18,925 bases of DNA from PNKC01 sp038323265 (GCA_038323265.1 JBBQGT010000063.1:1-18925); one strand, 5' to 3'; shown: positions 7,234 to 14,360, counted from the stretch's first letter. The notes: generated by a model not told the origin, from the sequence alone. Numbers and translations: made by a program.

Positions 7234-7262
7234 TTGAAGGTCACGAACACTTGTTCTATAAT
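7234..7262 (+). promoter_or_regulatory. nrdJ promoter
   Basis: TTGAAG (7234-7239), a 17-base spacer and a perfect TATAAT (7257-7262) make this the clearest sigma-70-type promoter in front of a protein gene here. It yields a leader of roughly 30 bases carrying the GGGAGGA ribosome-binding site at 7289-7295. nrdJ can therefore be transcribed apart from nrdR. Confidence 0.8.
7244..7257. promoter_or_regulatory. Putative LexA (SOS) operator in the nrdJ promoter
   Basis: CGAACACTTGTTCT contains the exact GAAC-N4-GTTC core of the Gram-positive LexA (Cheo) box, whose consensus is CGAACRNRYGTTYC; 12 of 14 positions agree. It occupies the spacer between the -35 and -10 and touches the first base of the -10, an ideal place for repression. 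Binding by LexA is inferred, and no lexA gene is in this window. Confidence 0.6.
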
Positions 7263-7300
7263 GAAAGGTCTGCCCGGTGCGCAGACGTGGGAGGAATACC

Positions 7301-9697
7301 ATGGTAACAACGTCACGCGAAGAGTCTGGTTTGGGTTCGGGTGGATTCGAGCCGGCGGAGCTTTCGGATAACGCCAAGGTGGTGATGGAGCGGCGCATCG
7401 CCCAGCGCAACGACAAGGGTGATGCGATCGAGACACCGGATGAGTGCTTCCGGAGGGTGGCGCAGAACCTGGCCGAAGCGGAGTTGAAGTTCGGCGGCAC
7501 CGAGGGCGACCGCGCGGCCGCCGAGGAGAGCTTCTACCGCCTGATGGCCTCCCTGGACTTCCTCCCGAATTCGCCAACACTGGTGAACGCCGGCCATGAA
7601 CTGCAGCAGCTTTCAGCTTGCTTCGTGCTGCCAGTGCCAGACTCGATCGACGGCATTTTCGAAGCGATCCGGCACACGGCGATCATCCACAAATCGGGCG
7701 GCGGCACTGGCTTCGCATTCTCGCGCTTGCGACCGGCGAACGACCGTGTGCAATCGACGATGGGCGTGGCGAGCGGGCCAGTTTCGTTCATGAAGGTCTT
7801 CGATGCCGCCACCGAGGCGATCAAGCAGGGCGGAACGCGGCGCGGCGCGAATATGGGAATCCTGCGCATCGACCACCCGGATATCGATGCCTTCATCGAA
7901 ATGAAGTCCGATATGACGACTCTGCAGAACTTCAACATCAGCGTTGCCGTTACGGACGTGTTCATGCAGGCAGTGGAAGCGGGCACGACGTACGACATGA
8001 TTAACCCGAAGACCGGCGAACCAGCCGGCAAGCGGGACGCGCGCGCGATCTGGGAGACGATGTTCGAGCACGCCTGGAAGAACGGTGACCCGGGCGTGGT
8101 GTTCATTGACCGGATCAACGATGGACGCGCCAACCCGGTACCAAAGCGCGGGCCGGTGGAATCGACGAACCCTTGCGGCGAGCAGCCGCTCTATTCCTAC
8201 GATTCGTGCAACCTGGGTTCCATCAACCTCGGGCACTTCACCAGCGGCGCGCCGGGAGCGAAGGAGATCGATTGGACACACCTGCGACAGGTCGTGCGCC
8301 GCACCGTGCACATGCTCGACAACGTGATCGAGATGAACAAGTATCCGATCCCCGAGATCCAGGAGACGTCACTGGCGATCCGTCGCATTGGCCTTGGCGT
8401 GATGGGCTGGTCCGACCTGTTGATCGACATGCGCGTACCGTACAGCTCAGAGCAAGCGTTGGACCTGGCCCGCGAACTGATGAGCTTCATCCAAAAAGAG
8501 GCGGACAGCGCCTCGCAGCAGCTCGCCACGGTGCGGGGCAACTTCCCAGACTGGGCAGACTCGATTTACGGGCCGCGCGGCACCGAAGGCCCACGCCCGA
8601 TGCGCAACTCGACCCGCACGACCATCGCGCCGACCGGAACCCTGAGCATCATCGCGGACTGCTCAGGCGGGATTGAGCCTGTGTTCGCGCTGGCCTTCAT
8701 CCGCTCGCACTACCTGGACAAGGACGACCCGACGAAGCGGACGGAACTGGCGGAGGTGAACGAGCAGTTCGAAGCGATCGCCAAGGAAGACGGTTTCTAC
8801 AGCGAGGAGTTGATTCGATTCCTCGCCGAGGGCGGCCACCTGGCGGAGCGCGGCGAAGTTCCGCAGTGGGTGAAAGACACCTTCGTCACGGCGCACGACA
8901 TCAGTCCTGACTGGCATGTGCGTATGCAAGCCGCGTTTCAGGAAGCGACGGACAACGCAGTCTCGAAGACGATCAACTTCCCGAACACAGCCACGGTTGA
9001 TGACGTGCGCACGGCCTACGAGCTGGCATATCGCACGGGCTGCAAGGGCATCACTATCTATCGCGACGGTTCCCGCGACCTGCAGGTGCTGAAGCACGCG
9101 GACAAGAGCGACGGCGAGAAGGCTGTGGAAGCAGCCCAGGCGCTACTCACGCAGCACATGGGCCCGGTCCGTCGCAAGCTGCCGGACGAGCGCCAGGCGA
9201 TTACCCACAAGTTCCGCGTGGGCGAGCAGGAGGGCTACATGACCGTCGGCCTGTTCGACGACGGGACGCCGGGCGAGGTGTTCATCAATGTGAACAAACA
9301 GGGCTCAACCGTTTCGGGCTTGATGGACACCGTGGCGATGCTCACGAGCTACTCGCTGCAGTACGGCGTGCCGCTCAACGAACTCGCTTCGAAGCTCCGC
9401 AATACACGTTTCGAACCGAGCGGCCCGACGAGCAACAAGCAGATCCCGATCGCCACGAGCATCGTTGATTACGTCTTTCGCTGGTTGGAGCTGAAGTTCG
9501 ACCCGGGCAACGCCGCCGTCCAGCCCACGCTCATCCCGGCGGACCAGGTGGTGGCCAGCACGAACACGAGCATCGACGCGAAGAAGCACTCCGAAGCGGT
9601 GGCGAGCGGCGTTGGCTGCCCGGAGTGCGGCTCGGTGCTGTACTACGCCGAGGGGTGCCTGGCGTGCCACAACTGTTTCTACAACAAGTGCGGCTAG
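7301..9697 (+). CDS. nrdJ: Adenosylcobalamin-dependent (class II) ribonucleotide reductase
   Basis: NrdJ reduces ribonucleotides to deoxyribonucleotides, using adenosylcobalamin to form a thiyl radical, with or without oxygen. The protein is 798 aa. Cys107 (LSACFVLP) and Cys303 (DSCNLGS) are the expected redox pair. Asn290, Cys292 (thiyl) and Glu294 form the NPCGE active-site motif. The spacing matches the Thermotoga-type enzyme. APTGTLSIIADCSGGIEPVF and GCKGITIYRDGSRD are further family blocks. The C-terminus is a cysteine cluster (CPECG, then CLACHNCFYNKCG), typical of NrdJ and probably involved in re-reduction. I chose the ATG at 7301 because GGGAGGA lies five bases upstream; an earlier GTG at 7277 lacks this. 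A strong terminator follows. No class I genes are nearby, so dNTP synthesis probably depends on B12. Confidence 0.97.
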   Translation: MVTTSREESGLGSGGFEPAELSDNAKVVMERRIAQRNDKGDAIETPDECFRRVAQNLAEAELKFGGTEGDRAAAEESFYRLMASLDFLPNSPTLVNAGHELQQLSACFVLPVPDSIDGIFEAIRHTAIIHKSGGGTGFAFSRLRPANDRVQSTMGVASGPVSFMKVFDAATEAIKQGGTRRGANMGILRIDHPDIDAFIEMKSDMTTLQNFNISVAVTDVFMQAVEAGTTYDMINPKTGEPAGKRDARAIWETMFEHAWKNGDPGVVFIDRINDGRANPVPKRGPVESTNPCGEQPLYSYDSCNLGSINLGHFTSGAPGAKEIDWTHLRQVVRRTVHMLDNVIEMNKYPIPEIQETSLAIRRIGLGVMGWSDLLIDMRVPYSSEQALDLARELMSFIQKEADSASQQLATVRGNFPDWADSIYGPRGTEGPRPMRNSTRTTIAPTGTLSIIADCSGGIEPVFALAFIRSHYLDKDDPTKRTELAEVNEQFEAIAKEDGFYSEELIRFLAEGGHLAERGEVPQWVKDTFVTAHDISPDWHVRMQAAFQEATDNAVSKTINFPNTATVDDVRTAYELAYRTGCKGITIYRDGSRDLQVLKHADKSDGEKAVEAAQALLTQHMGPVRRKLPDERQAITHKFRVGEQEGYMTVGLFDDGTPGEVFINVNKQGSTVSGLMDTVAMLTSYSLQYGVPLNELASKLRNTRFEPSGPTSNKQIPIATSIVDYVFRWLELKFDPGNAAVQPTLIPADQVVASTNTSIDAKKHSEAVASGVGCPECGSVLYYAEGCLACHNCFYNKCG

Positions 9698-9722
9698 CAA
9701 GCGGCCGCCGTCCGCCGTGACG

Positions 9723-9745
9723 AGTGCCCCTTCGGGGGCACTTTC
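9723..9745 (+). terminator. Rho-independent terminator after nrdJ
   Basis: A perfect 8-bp stem, AGTGCCCC / GGGGCACT, with a TTCG tetraloop (9731-9734) is followed by a short TTT run. It starts 25 bases after the nrdJ stop. Confidence 0.8.
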
Positions 9746-9804
9746 GCGTGGCGCCCAAGCTATCGATGCCACCATAGCCCCGGACTTGGATTCGCCGCCG
9801 CCGG

Positions 9805-9817
9805 TATACTCGAAAGG
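9805..9817 (+). promoter_or_regulatory. -10 element directly before the 9818 ORF
   Basis: TATACT (9805-9810) ends seven bases before the ATG at 9818. The predicted transcription start coincides with the start codon, so the message would be leaderless or nearly so. The intervening CGAAAGG resembles a Shine-Dalgarno but abuts the ATG and is too close to work as one. It would head the operon through yggS, proC and yggT. Confidence 0.5.
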
Positions 9818-10087
9818 ATGAGCTTCTATTACGGCTCCAACCAGCCGCCCGATGAAGAGCCTCCGGGAGGGTTCAAAGAGACGCTCATTATCATCCTGGC
9901 GGTCTTTCGCGTGCTGGCGCTACCTGTGGGGATTATGTTCGGTGGCATCTTTGCGCTGGTGGCTCTCTTCTACATTTTTGCTTTCAGCAAGCTGCTGGGT
10001 TTCGGCATCCTCGGGGTCATCGTGCTCGCGGTTGTCGCGCGGGCAGTGTGGGAAGCGAAGCATCCGCCGGACTTCCTCAAGCCGTGA
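9818..10087 (+). CDS. Hypothetical small membrane protein
   Basis: This 89-aa protein has a short hydrophilic, Pro/Glu-rich N-terminus (residues 1-20) and two long hydrophobic stretches, about 21-54 (TLIIILAVFRVLALPVGIMF and onward) and 56-77. It ends with a short charged tail (EAKHPPDFLKP). It is therefore probably an inner-membrane protein with two or three helices. I do not recognise a family. The stop overlaps the yggS GTG start (GTGA), which places it first in the yggS-proC-yggT cluster. Small unknown membrane proteins are common beside yggT and yggS, but a shared function is only inferred. Confidence 0.75.
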   Translation: MSFYYGSNQPPDEEPPGGFKETLIIILAVFRVLALPVGIMFGGIFALVALFYIFAFSKLLGFGILGVIVLAVVARAVWEAKHPPDFLKP

Positions 10088-10776
10088 ATGTCGACCTTAC
10101 AACGGACCGCGGAGGACGAATCGAAGCTGTACGGGAGCGCGCTGCGCTTGCCTGCCAGCGCGCGGGGCGTCCGGTAGATGGGGTGACGCTCATCGCCGTG
10201 AGCAAGACATGGCCGGCTGAGGCGGTAGTGGCCGCCCTCGGCTGCGGCGTGACCGATTTCGGCGAGAACCGGGTGCAGGAGGCTCTCGAGAAAATGGGAG
10301 CGGTCGATTCTTTGTTGCCGGTCGCGGGCCCAATGCCAACCTTTCACCTCATCGGGCACCTTCAGACCAACAAGGTGAAGTCCATCAGCGGGCGGTTCGC
10401 TATACTTCACGGCATCGACTCTGAACGGCTGATTGAGACTGTCGGGCGATTCGCGAAGGAACCGCAACGGGTGATGCTCGAAGTGAACGTGTCTGGCGAA
10501 TCATCTAAATTCGGCGTCGCCCCTGGGGACGTGGGGCGTGCGCTGGAATCTGCGGCGGCGACCTCCTGCGTGTTCGTTACCGGTCTGATGACCATCGCAC
10601 CACAATCTGACGACGCTGAGTGCGCAAGGCCCGTATTTCGTGAACTACGCAAGCTGGCCGAACGCCACGCGTTGCCCGACCTCTCGATGGGCATGACGAA
10701 CGATTTTGAGACGGCGATCGAAGAGGGCGCGACCCACATTCGAGTCGGCCGGGCGATCTTCGGAGAGCGCGCTTGA
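10084..10776 (+). CDS. yggS: YggS family pyridoxal-phosphate homeostasis protein
   Basis: YggS (PLPBP/ProSC) is a cytoplasmic, non-catalytic PLP-binding protein with an alanine-racemase-like TIM barrel that buffers free pyridoxal phosphate. The protein is 230 aa, normal for the family. Lys41 in LIAVSKTWP is the PLP Schiff-base lysine. Other blocks are FGENRVQE, FHLIGHLQTNKVK and the C-terminal SMGMTNDFETAIEEGATHIRVGRAIFG, which holds phosphate. Known homologs usually have SMGMSxD, so the Thr for Ser is a mild variation. I placed the start at the GTG overlapping the previous stop (GTGA). The open frame extends to 10048, but those residues lie inside the upstream gene. proC follows with a TTGA overlap, a long-known neighbour. 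Confidence 0.95.
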   Translation: MNVDLTTDRGGRIEAVRERAALACQRAGRPVDGVTLIAVSKTWPAEAVVAALGCGVTDFGENRVQEALEKMGAVDSLLPVAGPMPTFHLIGHLQTNKVKSISGRFAILHGIDSERLIETVGRFAKEPQRVMLEVNVSGESSKFGVAPGDVGRALESAAATSCVFVTGLMTIAPQSDDAECARPVFRELRKLAERHALPDLSMGMTNDFETAIEEGATHIRVGRAIFGERA

Positions 10777-11567
10777 AAGTCGCGATCATCGGCGGCGGGG
10801 TGATGGGCGAGGCGATCCTTTCGGCCACGCTGGACGCCGGGTTGCTGCAAGCGGCCGACGTGACCGTCTGTGAGGTGGTGGAGCCTCGGCGCACCGCCTT
10901 GGAGAAGGCGTACGGCGTAAGAGTGACGGCGGACGCGGCCGCATGCCTCGGCAACTCCGAGGTCGCGATTCTTTCGATCAAACCACAGGACCTGCACAGC
11001 GTGCGAGGTAAGCTGCCCGCAGAATCGTTGCTCATTTCGATCATGGCCGGAGTACGGATCGCCACGCTTCAGACCGACCTGGGGCACGAGCGGGTGGTGC
11101 GGGCGATGCCCAACACGCCGGTCTCGGTGAAGGCTGGGATGTCTGTGTGGACCGCCACCTCGGCTGTCTCGCAGGCGCAGCGTGCATTCGCTCAGGGCCT
11201 GCTGGCTGCGATTGGCCGAGAGATTTACGTCGACGATGAGAAGAAGCTGGACATGGCGACGGCAGTCAGCGGCAGCGGGCCGGGGTATGTCTTCCTGTTC
11301 ATCGAAGCGATGATCGATGGCGCGGTGAGCATTGGCCTGACGCGTCCACAAGCGACCGAGATGGTGCTGCAGACCGTCTACGGCTCGGCGCTTTACGCCC
11401 AGGAGAGCGGGAAGCCGGCGGCCGAACTGCGGGGGATGGTGACTTCGCCCGCGGGGACAACGGCGGCGGGCCTGGTGGAACTGGAACGCGGCGCGGTGCG
11501 GGCAGCGATCATGCAGTCGATCAAAGCGGCGCATCGGCGAGCGATTGAGCTTGGCGGGCCAGCTTGA
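10773..11567 (+). CDS. proC: Pyrroline-5-carboxylate reductase
   Basis: ProC catalyses the last step of proline synthesis, reducing 1-pyrroline-5-carboxylate with NAD(P)H in the cytoplasm. The protein is 264 aa. The N-terminal Rossmann motif is GGGVMGEAI (7-15). The blocks ILSIKPQ, VRAMPNTPVSVKAGM and the signature SGSGPGYVFLFIEAMIDGAVSIGL are present, followed by MVTSPAGTTAAGL. It starts at TTG within a TTGA overlap of the yggS stop, and ends with another TTGA overlap at yggT. This chain of four-base overlaps suggests one coupled transcript. Confidence 0.96.
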   Translation: MKVAIIGGGVMGEAILSATLDAGLLQAADVTVCEVVEPRRTALEKAYGVRVTADAAACLGNSEVAILSIKPQDLHSVRGKLPAESLLISIMAGVRIATLQTDLGHERVVRAMPNTPVSVKAGMSVWTATSAVSQAQRAFAQGLLAAIGREIYVDDEKKLDMATAVSGSGPGYVFLFIEAMIDGAVSIGLTRPQATEMVLQTVYGSALYAQESGKPAAELRGMVTSPAGTTAAGLVELERGAVRAAIMQSIKAAHRRAIELGGPA

Positions 11568-11824
11568 ACGACCAGATCGCTCTCATTTTCACGACGTTTC
11601 TGTACATCATTTTGTTTGCGATCATCGCGCGGTCTCTCATCAGCTGGTTCCCGTTGGACCCGCGCAACCAGTTTGTGCGGGTGCTTCACCAGTTCACGGA
11701 GCCGCTGTTGGAGCCGGTTCGGCGGATCATGCCGCGGACGGGGATGTTCGATTTCTCGGCGATGGCGGTGATCATCCTGCTGTACGTGATGATCTACGCC
11801 GTGAACAGGGCGGCGAGCAGTTAG
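11564..11824 (+). CDS. yggT: YggT family membrane protein, copy 1
   Basis: This is an 86-aa integral membrane protein of the YggT/YlmG family, associated in other bacteria with cell division, osmotic stress or membrane-protein distribution; the biochemical role is unclear. Two hydrophobic helices, about residues 5-26 and 63-82, flank the family core ARSLISWFPLDP...TEPLLEPVRRIMPRTGMFDFSAM. The start is TTG, overlapping the proC stop as TTGA. The gene is part of the yggS-proC-yggT cluster typical of many bacteria. A second copy follows 90 bases downstream. Confidence 0.9.
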   Translation: MNDQIALIFTTFLYIILFAIIARSLISWFPLDPRNQFVRVLHQFTEPLLEPVRRIMPRTGMFDFSAMAVIILLYVMIYAVNRAASS

Positions 11825-11866
11825 CCCTGCGCGCGGAGTCCTTCGCGCATCTTTCCCGGAGTTTGG

Positions 11867-11908
11867 TATTCTTAGCAACGAATCTCGCTCTTTGCGGCCC
11901 TCAGGTGG
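11867..11908 (+). promoter_or_regulatory. Candidate -10 and ribosome-binding site of the second yggT
   Basis: TATTCT (11867-11872) resembles a -10 element, and AGGTGG (11903-11908) is a good Shine-Dalgarno sequence six bases before the ATC at 11915. No clear -35 is visible. Together they suggest a separately started message and point to translation beginning near 11915. Confidence 0.4.
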
Positions 11909-11914
11909 CGTTCC

Positions 11915-12178
11915 ATCGACCCGTACGTCGCTCAATTCACGCTCTTTTTCCTGACGATGCTCACGTGGGCTGTGGTAGCGCGCTCGCTGCTCAGTTGGTT
12001 CCCAATCGACCAGGCGAGCCCGCTGTACCAGTTGCTCTATCGCGTTACGGAGCCGATCATCGAACCGATCCGGCGGGTGATGCCGCAGACGGGGATGATG
12101 GACCTGAGCCCGATGGCGGCGATCATCGTGCTGATTGTGATGAGCCAGCTGGTGGTCAACCTGACAGCGGTTTCTTAG
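11915..12178 (+). CDS. YggT family membrane protein, copy 2 (probable ATC start)
   Basis: This is a second YggT/YlmG protein, about 87 aa, aligned without gaps to copy 1 through ARSLLSWFPID and TEPIIEPIRRVMPQTGMMDLSPMAAII. Two membrane helices are expected. The first ATG in frame (11957) would cut the first helix in half. Extending upstream to the ATC at 11915 gives exactly the same 23 residues before ARSLxSWF as copy 1, and AGGTGG lies six bases before it. No ATG, GTG or TTG is in frame between the stop at 11873 and 11957. An AUC start, or an ATG changed to ATC by mutation or sequencing error, is therefore likely. Copy 2 differs clearly from copy 1, so the duplication is not recent. Confidence 0.8.
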   Translation: MDPYVAQFTLFFLTMLTWAVVARSLLSWFPIDQASPLYQLLYRVTEPIIEPIRRVMPQTGMMDLSPMAAIIVLIVMSQLVVNLTAVS

Positions 12179-12225
12179 CGGCCGGTGTGCTCGCCGCAGT
12201 CCCGGCGCCGTGCGAGACTCCAAGC

Positions 12226-13161
12226 ATGCCCCCACCGATCATCGAAGCTACTGATGTCGTGTTCGAATACGGCGAACGGCGAGCGCTCGATGGGCTGACG
12301 CTGAGCGTACCGGCAGGATCGGTATTCGGATTGCTGGGGCCAAACGGCAGCGGCAAGAGCACCTTCGTTTCGCTGTTGGCCGCCATGGAACGTCCGTCCG
12401 CCGGGCAGCTCTCGGTCTTTGGCGAAGAGCCGGCGGCGGCCTTGCGCGCCCGCGTGGGCACCGTCTTCCAGGAGAATGCGCTTGACCCGCTAATGACGCC
12501 CACCGAAACGCTCCAACTCGCGGGTAGGTTGTTCGGGCTTTCCGCAGGGACGATTCGAGAGCAGAGCAAACGGCGGCTGGCCGAGTTCGGCCTTTCCGAG
12601 CGTGCGAACGACAGCGTCGCGAAGCTCTCCGGCGGCATGCGTCGACGGCTGGAAATGTGCCGGGCACTGCTGCATGACCCAGAACTGCTGTTGTTGGACG
12701 AGCCGACGACAGGGGTCGATCCCGATGAGCGGCAGTCGCTTTGGGCGGCACTGCTTGGGCGGGCCGGCGGCTCGCGGACTATTCTGCTGGCGACCAACGA
12801 CTTGTCGGAAGCGGACCAAGTTTGTGACCACGTGGCGTTCATCCAGGCTGGTCGCGTGATGGCCAGCGGGACGCCCGCTGAATTGAAACAGGGGTTGAAG
12901 CGAGAGTCGGTGCGAGTTGGCTGGGATTCGCCCACTGAGGAGCAGTTGGCGACGGTTGCAGGGTGGGCTGGAGAGGGCCAGGTGACTGCTCACGACGGCT
13001 CGGTACACATCACGGTCGATGACGCGTCTGCGTTCGTACCGAGGTTGTTTGCGCTGGCGCCCGGTGCAATTCGAAGCGTTGCCATCGAGAAGGCATCGCT
13101 GGAAGACGCATATTTCAGACACGTGGCTCGGCGAACCCAGACGGTCGCAGGCGCGTCATGA
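12226..13161 (+). CDS. ABC transporter ATP-binding protein (ABC-2 exporter type)
   Basis: This is the ATPase subunit of a drug/polysaccharide-type ABC-2 exporter, paired with the following permease. The protein is 311 aa. The nucleotide-binding domain has Walker A GPNGSGKST (38-46), Q-loop Gln82 (VFQEN), signature LSGGM (134-138) and Walker B LLLLDEP (154-160). At the H-loop the usual histidine is replaced by Asn191 (LLATNDLSEAD). A C-terminal extension after about residue 215 resembles the accessory domain of DrrA/CcmA-like proteins. I chose the ATG at 12226 because the nucleotide-binding domain begins directly after it; the open frame continues upstream through both yggT genes in a different frame and is not coding there. 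The stop overlaps the permease as ATGA. The substrate is unknown. Confidence 0.92.
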   Translation: MPPPIIEATDVVFEYGERRALDGLTLSVPAGSVFGLLGPNGSGKSTFVSLLAAMERPSAGQLSVFGEEPAAALRARVGTVFQENALDPLMTPTETLQLAGRLFGLSAGTIREQSKRRLAEFGLSERANDSVAKLSGGMRRRLEMCRALLHDPELLLLDEPTTGVDPDERQSLWAALLGRAGGSRTILLATNDLSEADQVCDHVAFIQAGRVMASGTPAELKQGLKRESVRVGWDSPTEEQLATVAGWAGEGQVTAHDGSVHITVDDASAFVPRLFALAPGAIRSVAIEKASLEDAYFRHVARRTQTVAGAS

Positions 13162-13946
13162 GCGCCGTTGGGGCAGCCGGGGCACTGTTCGGCCGCGACA
13201 TACGGGCGGTGGTGAGGTCGCGGTCGCAGCTTTACTCCTCGATCCTCACGCCGCTGCTGTTCCTGGTGTTCCTCGGCAATGGAGTCTCGGAAGGGCTCGC
13301 GCCTGCGAATTTAAAGGCGGGCAACTTCACGGCCTACCTCGTGGCAGGCGTGGTGGTCATGACTTCGGTGTTCTCCGCGACGTTCTCGAGCGCCTCGTAC
13401 TACAAAGACCGCGACAGCGGGTTGCTGCGCATGTTGCTGTCTTCGCCGCACTCCGCCCGGACGGTGCTGTTCGGGAAGTCGCTGGCGGGAGTGTGCATTG
13501 GTGTGTTGCAGGCGAGCGTAGTGCTGTTGCTGGCCGCGCCGTTCGTCGAATTCGAATGGCAGTACGGCCTGGTACGCGGACTGGTGGTCGCGTTCGCAAC
13601 GATCGTGCTGCTGAACGTGATGCTCTCGGGACTGGCGCAGGCGCTGGCGTCGCGCGTGGAGACGATGCAGGGCTTTCACCTGGTGATGAACCTCGCCCTG
13701 TTTCCGCTGCTATTCTTTTCAGGGGCATTCTTCCCGGTGGACAACTTGCCGGCCTGGCTGGAGGTGCTGGCGCGCATCAACCCGCTGTCGTACGCGGTGG
13801 ACGCGCTGGAATTGGCCGCCTACGCCGATGGGAGATCGGGGTTTTTCGGGCTGGCGCTCGATTTTGCGGTGATGGGGGCGCTGGCGGTGGGCGTTTACGC
13901 GTTGGGGCTGGCGAGGACGCCGCGGCTTACGTGGTCTGGGAAGTAG
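13158..13946 (+). CDS. ABC-2 type transporter permease
   Basis: This is the membrane subunit partnering the preceding ATPase, 262 aa with about six hydrophobic segments: near 22-42, 55-80, 105-130, 135-160, 168-190 and 230-252. The N-terminal RDIRAVVRSRSQLYSSILTPLLFLVFLG and the C-terminal INPLSYAVDALE are typical of the ABC-2 family (DrrB/NodJ-like). The start ATG overlaps the ATPase stop (ATGA), as is usual for such pairs, so a 1:1 complex translated together is likely. Substrate could be a drug, lipid or polysaccharide; sequence does not decide. The gene stops 57 bases before the convergent tRNA-Val, with no obvious terminator between them. Confidence 0.9.
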   Translation: MSAVGAAGALFGRDIRAVVRSRSQLYSSILTPLLFLVFLGNGVSEGLAPANLKAGNFTAYLVAGVVVMTSVFSATFSSASYYKDRDSGLLRMLLSSPHSARTVLFGKSLAGVCIGVLQASVVLLLAAPFVEFEWQYGLVRGLVVAFATIVLLNVMLSGLAQALASRVETMQGFHLVMNLALFPLLFFSGAFFPVDNLPAWLEVLARINPLSYAVDALELAAYADGRSGFFGLALDFAVMGALAVGVYALGLARTPRLTWSGK

Positions 13947-14003
13947 AATGGGACGCTCCGCCGCGCAGAAGCGAAACGGACAGCGGCGCGGGGCGGTGGA
14001 TGC

Positions 14004-14080
14004 TGGTGGGCGGTACTGGACTCGAACCAGTGACCTCGTCGGTGTGAACGACGCGCTCTAACCAACTGAGCTAACCGCCC
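14004..14080 (-). tRNA. tRNA-Val (CAC)
   Basis: A complete cloverleaf is seen on the minus strand: acceptor GGGCGGT / ACCGCCC, D arm TAGCTCAGTTGGTTAGAGC, anticodon stem CGTCG / CGACG with loop TTCACAC (anticodon CAC), and T arm with TTCGAGT. The 3' CCA is encoded (14006-14004). It reads GUG codons. Convergent with the ABC permease. Confidence 0.95.
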
Positions 14081-14089
14081 GGACTTCGC

Positions 14090-14118
14090 AGTCTAGGCGG
14101 AATGGCGGAGCCATTCAA
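14090..14118 (-). promoter_or_regulatory. tRNA-Val promoter
   Basis: On the minus strand TTGAAT (14118-14113), a 17-base spacer and TAGACT (14095-14090) lie just upstream of tRNA-Val, with the predicted start a few bases before the tRNA 5' end. Confidence 0.65.
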
Positions 14119-14140
14119 CCTTCGGGCCGCACAATTCCGG

Positions 14141-14169
14141 TTGAACGCTCCGGGCGGCGCACCCATAAT
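14141..14169 (+). promoter_or_regulatory. tRNA-Leu / tRNA-Arg promoter
   Basis: TTGAAC (14141-14146), a 17-base spacer and CATAAT (14164-14169) give a near-consensus promoter. The expected transcription start is about three bases before tRNA-Leu. It is divergent from the tRNA-Val promoter, the two -35 boxes being 22 bases apart. Confidence 0.75.
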
Positions 14170-14178
14170 GACGAAGGA

Positions 14179-14264
14179 GCCGAAGTGGCGGAATGGCAGA
14201 CGCGCTACGTTCAGGGCGTAGTGTCCTCACGGGCGTGCGAGTTCAAATCTCGCCTTCGGCACCA
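14179..14264 (+). tRNA. tRNA-Leu (CAG)
   Basis: This is an 86-base class II tRNA: acceptor GCCGAAG / CTTCGGC, D arm, anticodon stem CTACG / CGTAG with loop TTCAGGG (anticodon CAG), a long variable arm (about GTGTCCTCACGGGC) and T arm GCGAG-TTCAAAT-CTCGC. CCA is encoded. It reads CUG codons. Confidence 0.96.
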
Positions 14265-14277
14265 AGCCCGGTAACGG

Positions 14278-14353
14278 GCGCCCGTAGCTCAGCGGATAGA
14301 GTGTTAGGTTGCGGACCTAAAGGTCGGTGGTTCGAGTCCACCCGGGCGTACCA
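14278..14353 (+). tRNA. tRNA-Arg (GCG)
   Basis: This is a 76-base cloverleaf: acceptor GCGCCCG / CGGGCGT, anticodon stem TTAGG / CCTAA with loop TTGCGGA (anticodon GCG), T arm GGTGG-TTCGAGT-CCACC and encoded CCA. It lies 13 bases after tRNA-Leu, so both are probably cotranscribed. G34 instead of the usual A34 (inosine) for CGN arginine codons is less common in bacteria. Confidence 0.92.
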
Positions 14354-14360
14354 AGCACTT

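Noticed and set aside
7225..7300. NrdR boxes in the nrdJ promoter
   Set aside because: I looked for the ATAT-centred box with flanking ACAC/GTGT halves; only the unrelated GAAC-N4-GTTC palindrome is present.
10407..11534. 375-codon minus-strand ORF opposite yggS and proC
   Set aside because: Arg/His-rich composition typical of antisense shadows; both sense genes have complete family motifs.
11545..12225. Upstream part of the 538-codon frame that contains the ABC ATPase
   Set aside because: It reads through both yggT genes in another frame; the ATPase domain begins right at the ATG at 12226.
13947..14003. Terminator between the ABC permease and tRNA-Val
   Set aside because: Some GC-rich inverted segments occur, but no stable stem followed by a T run on either strand.
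13019..14047. 342-codon plus-strand ORF over the ABC permease
   Set aside because: Gly/Arg-rich shadow of the permease, and it runs into the tRNA-Val gene.
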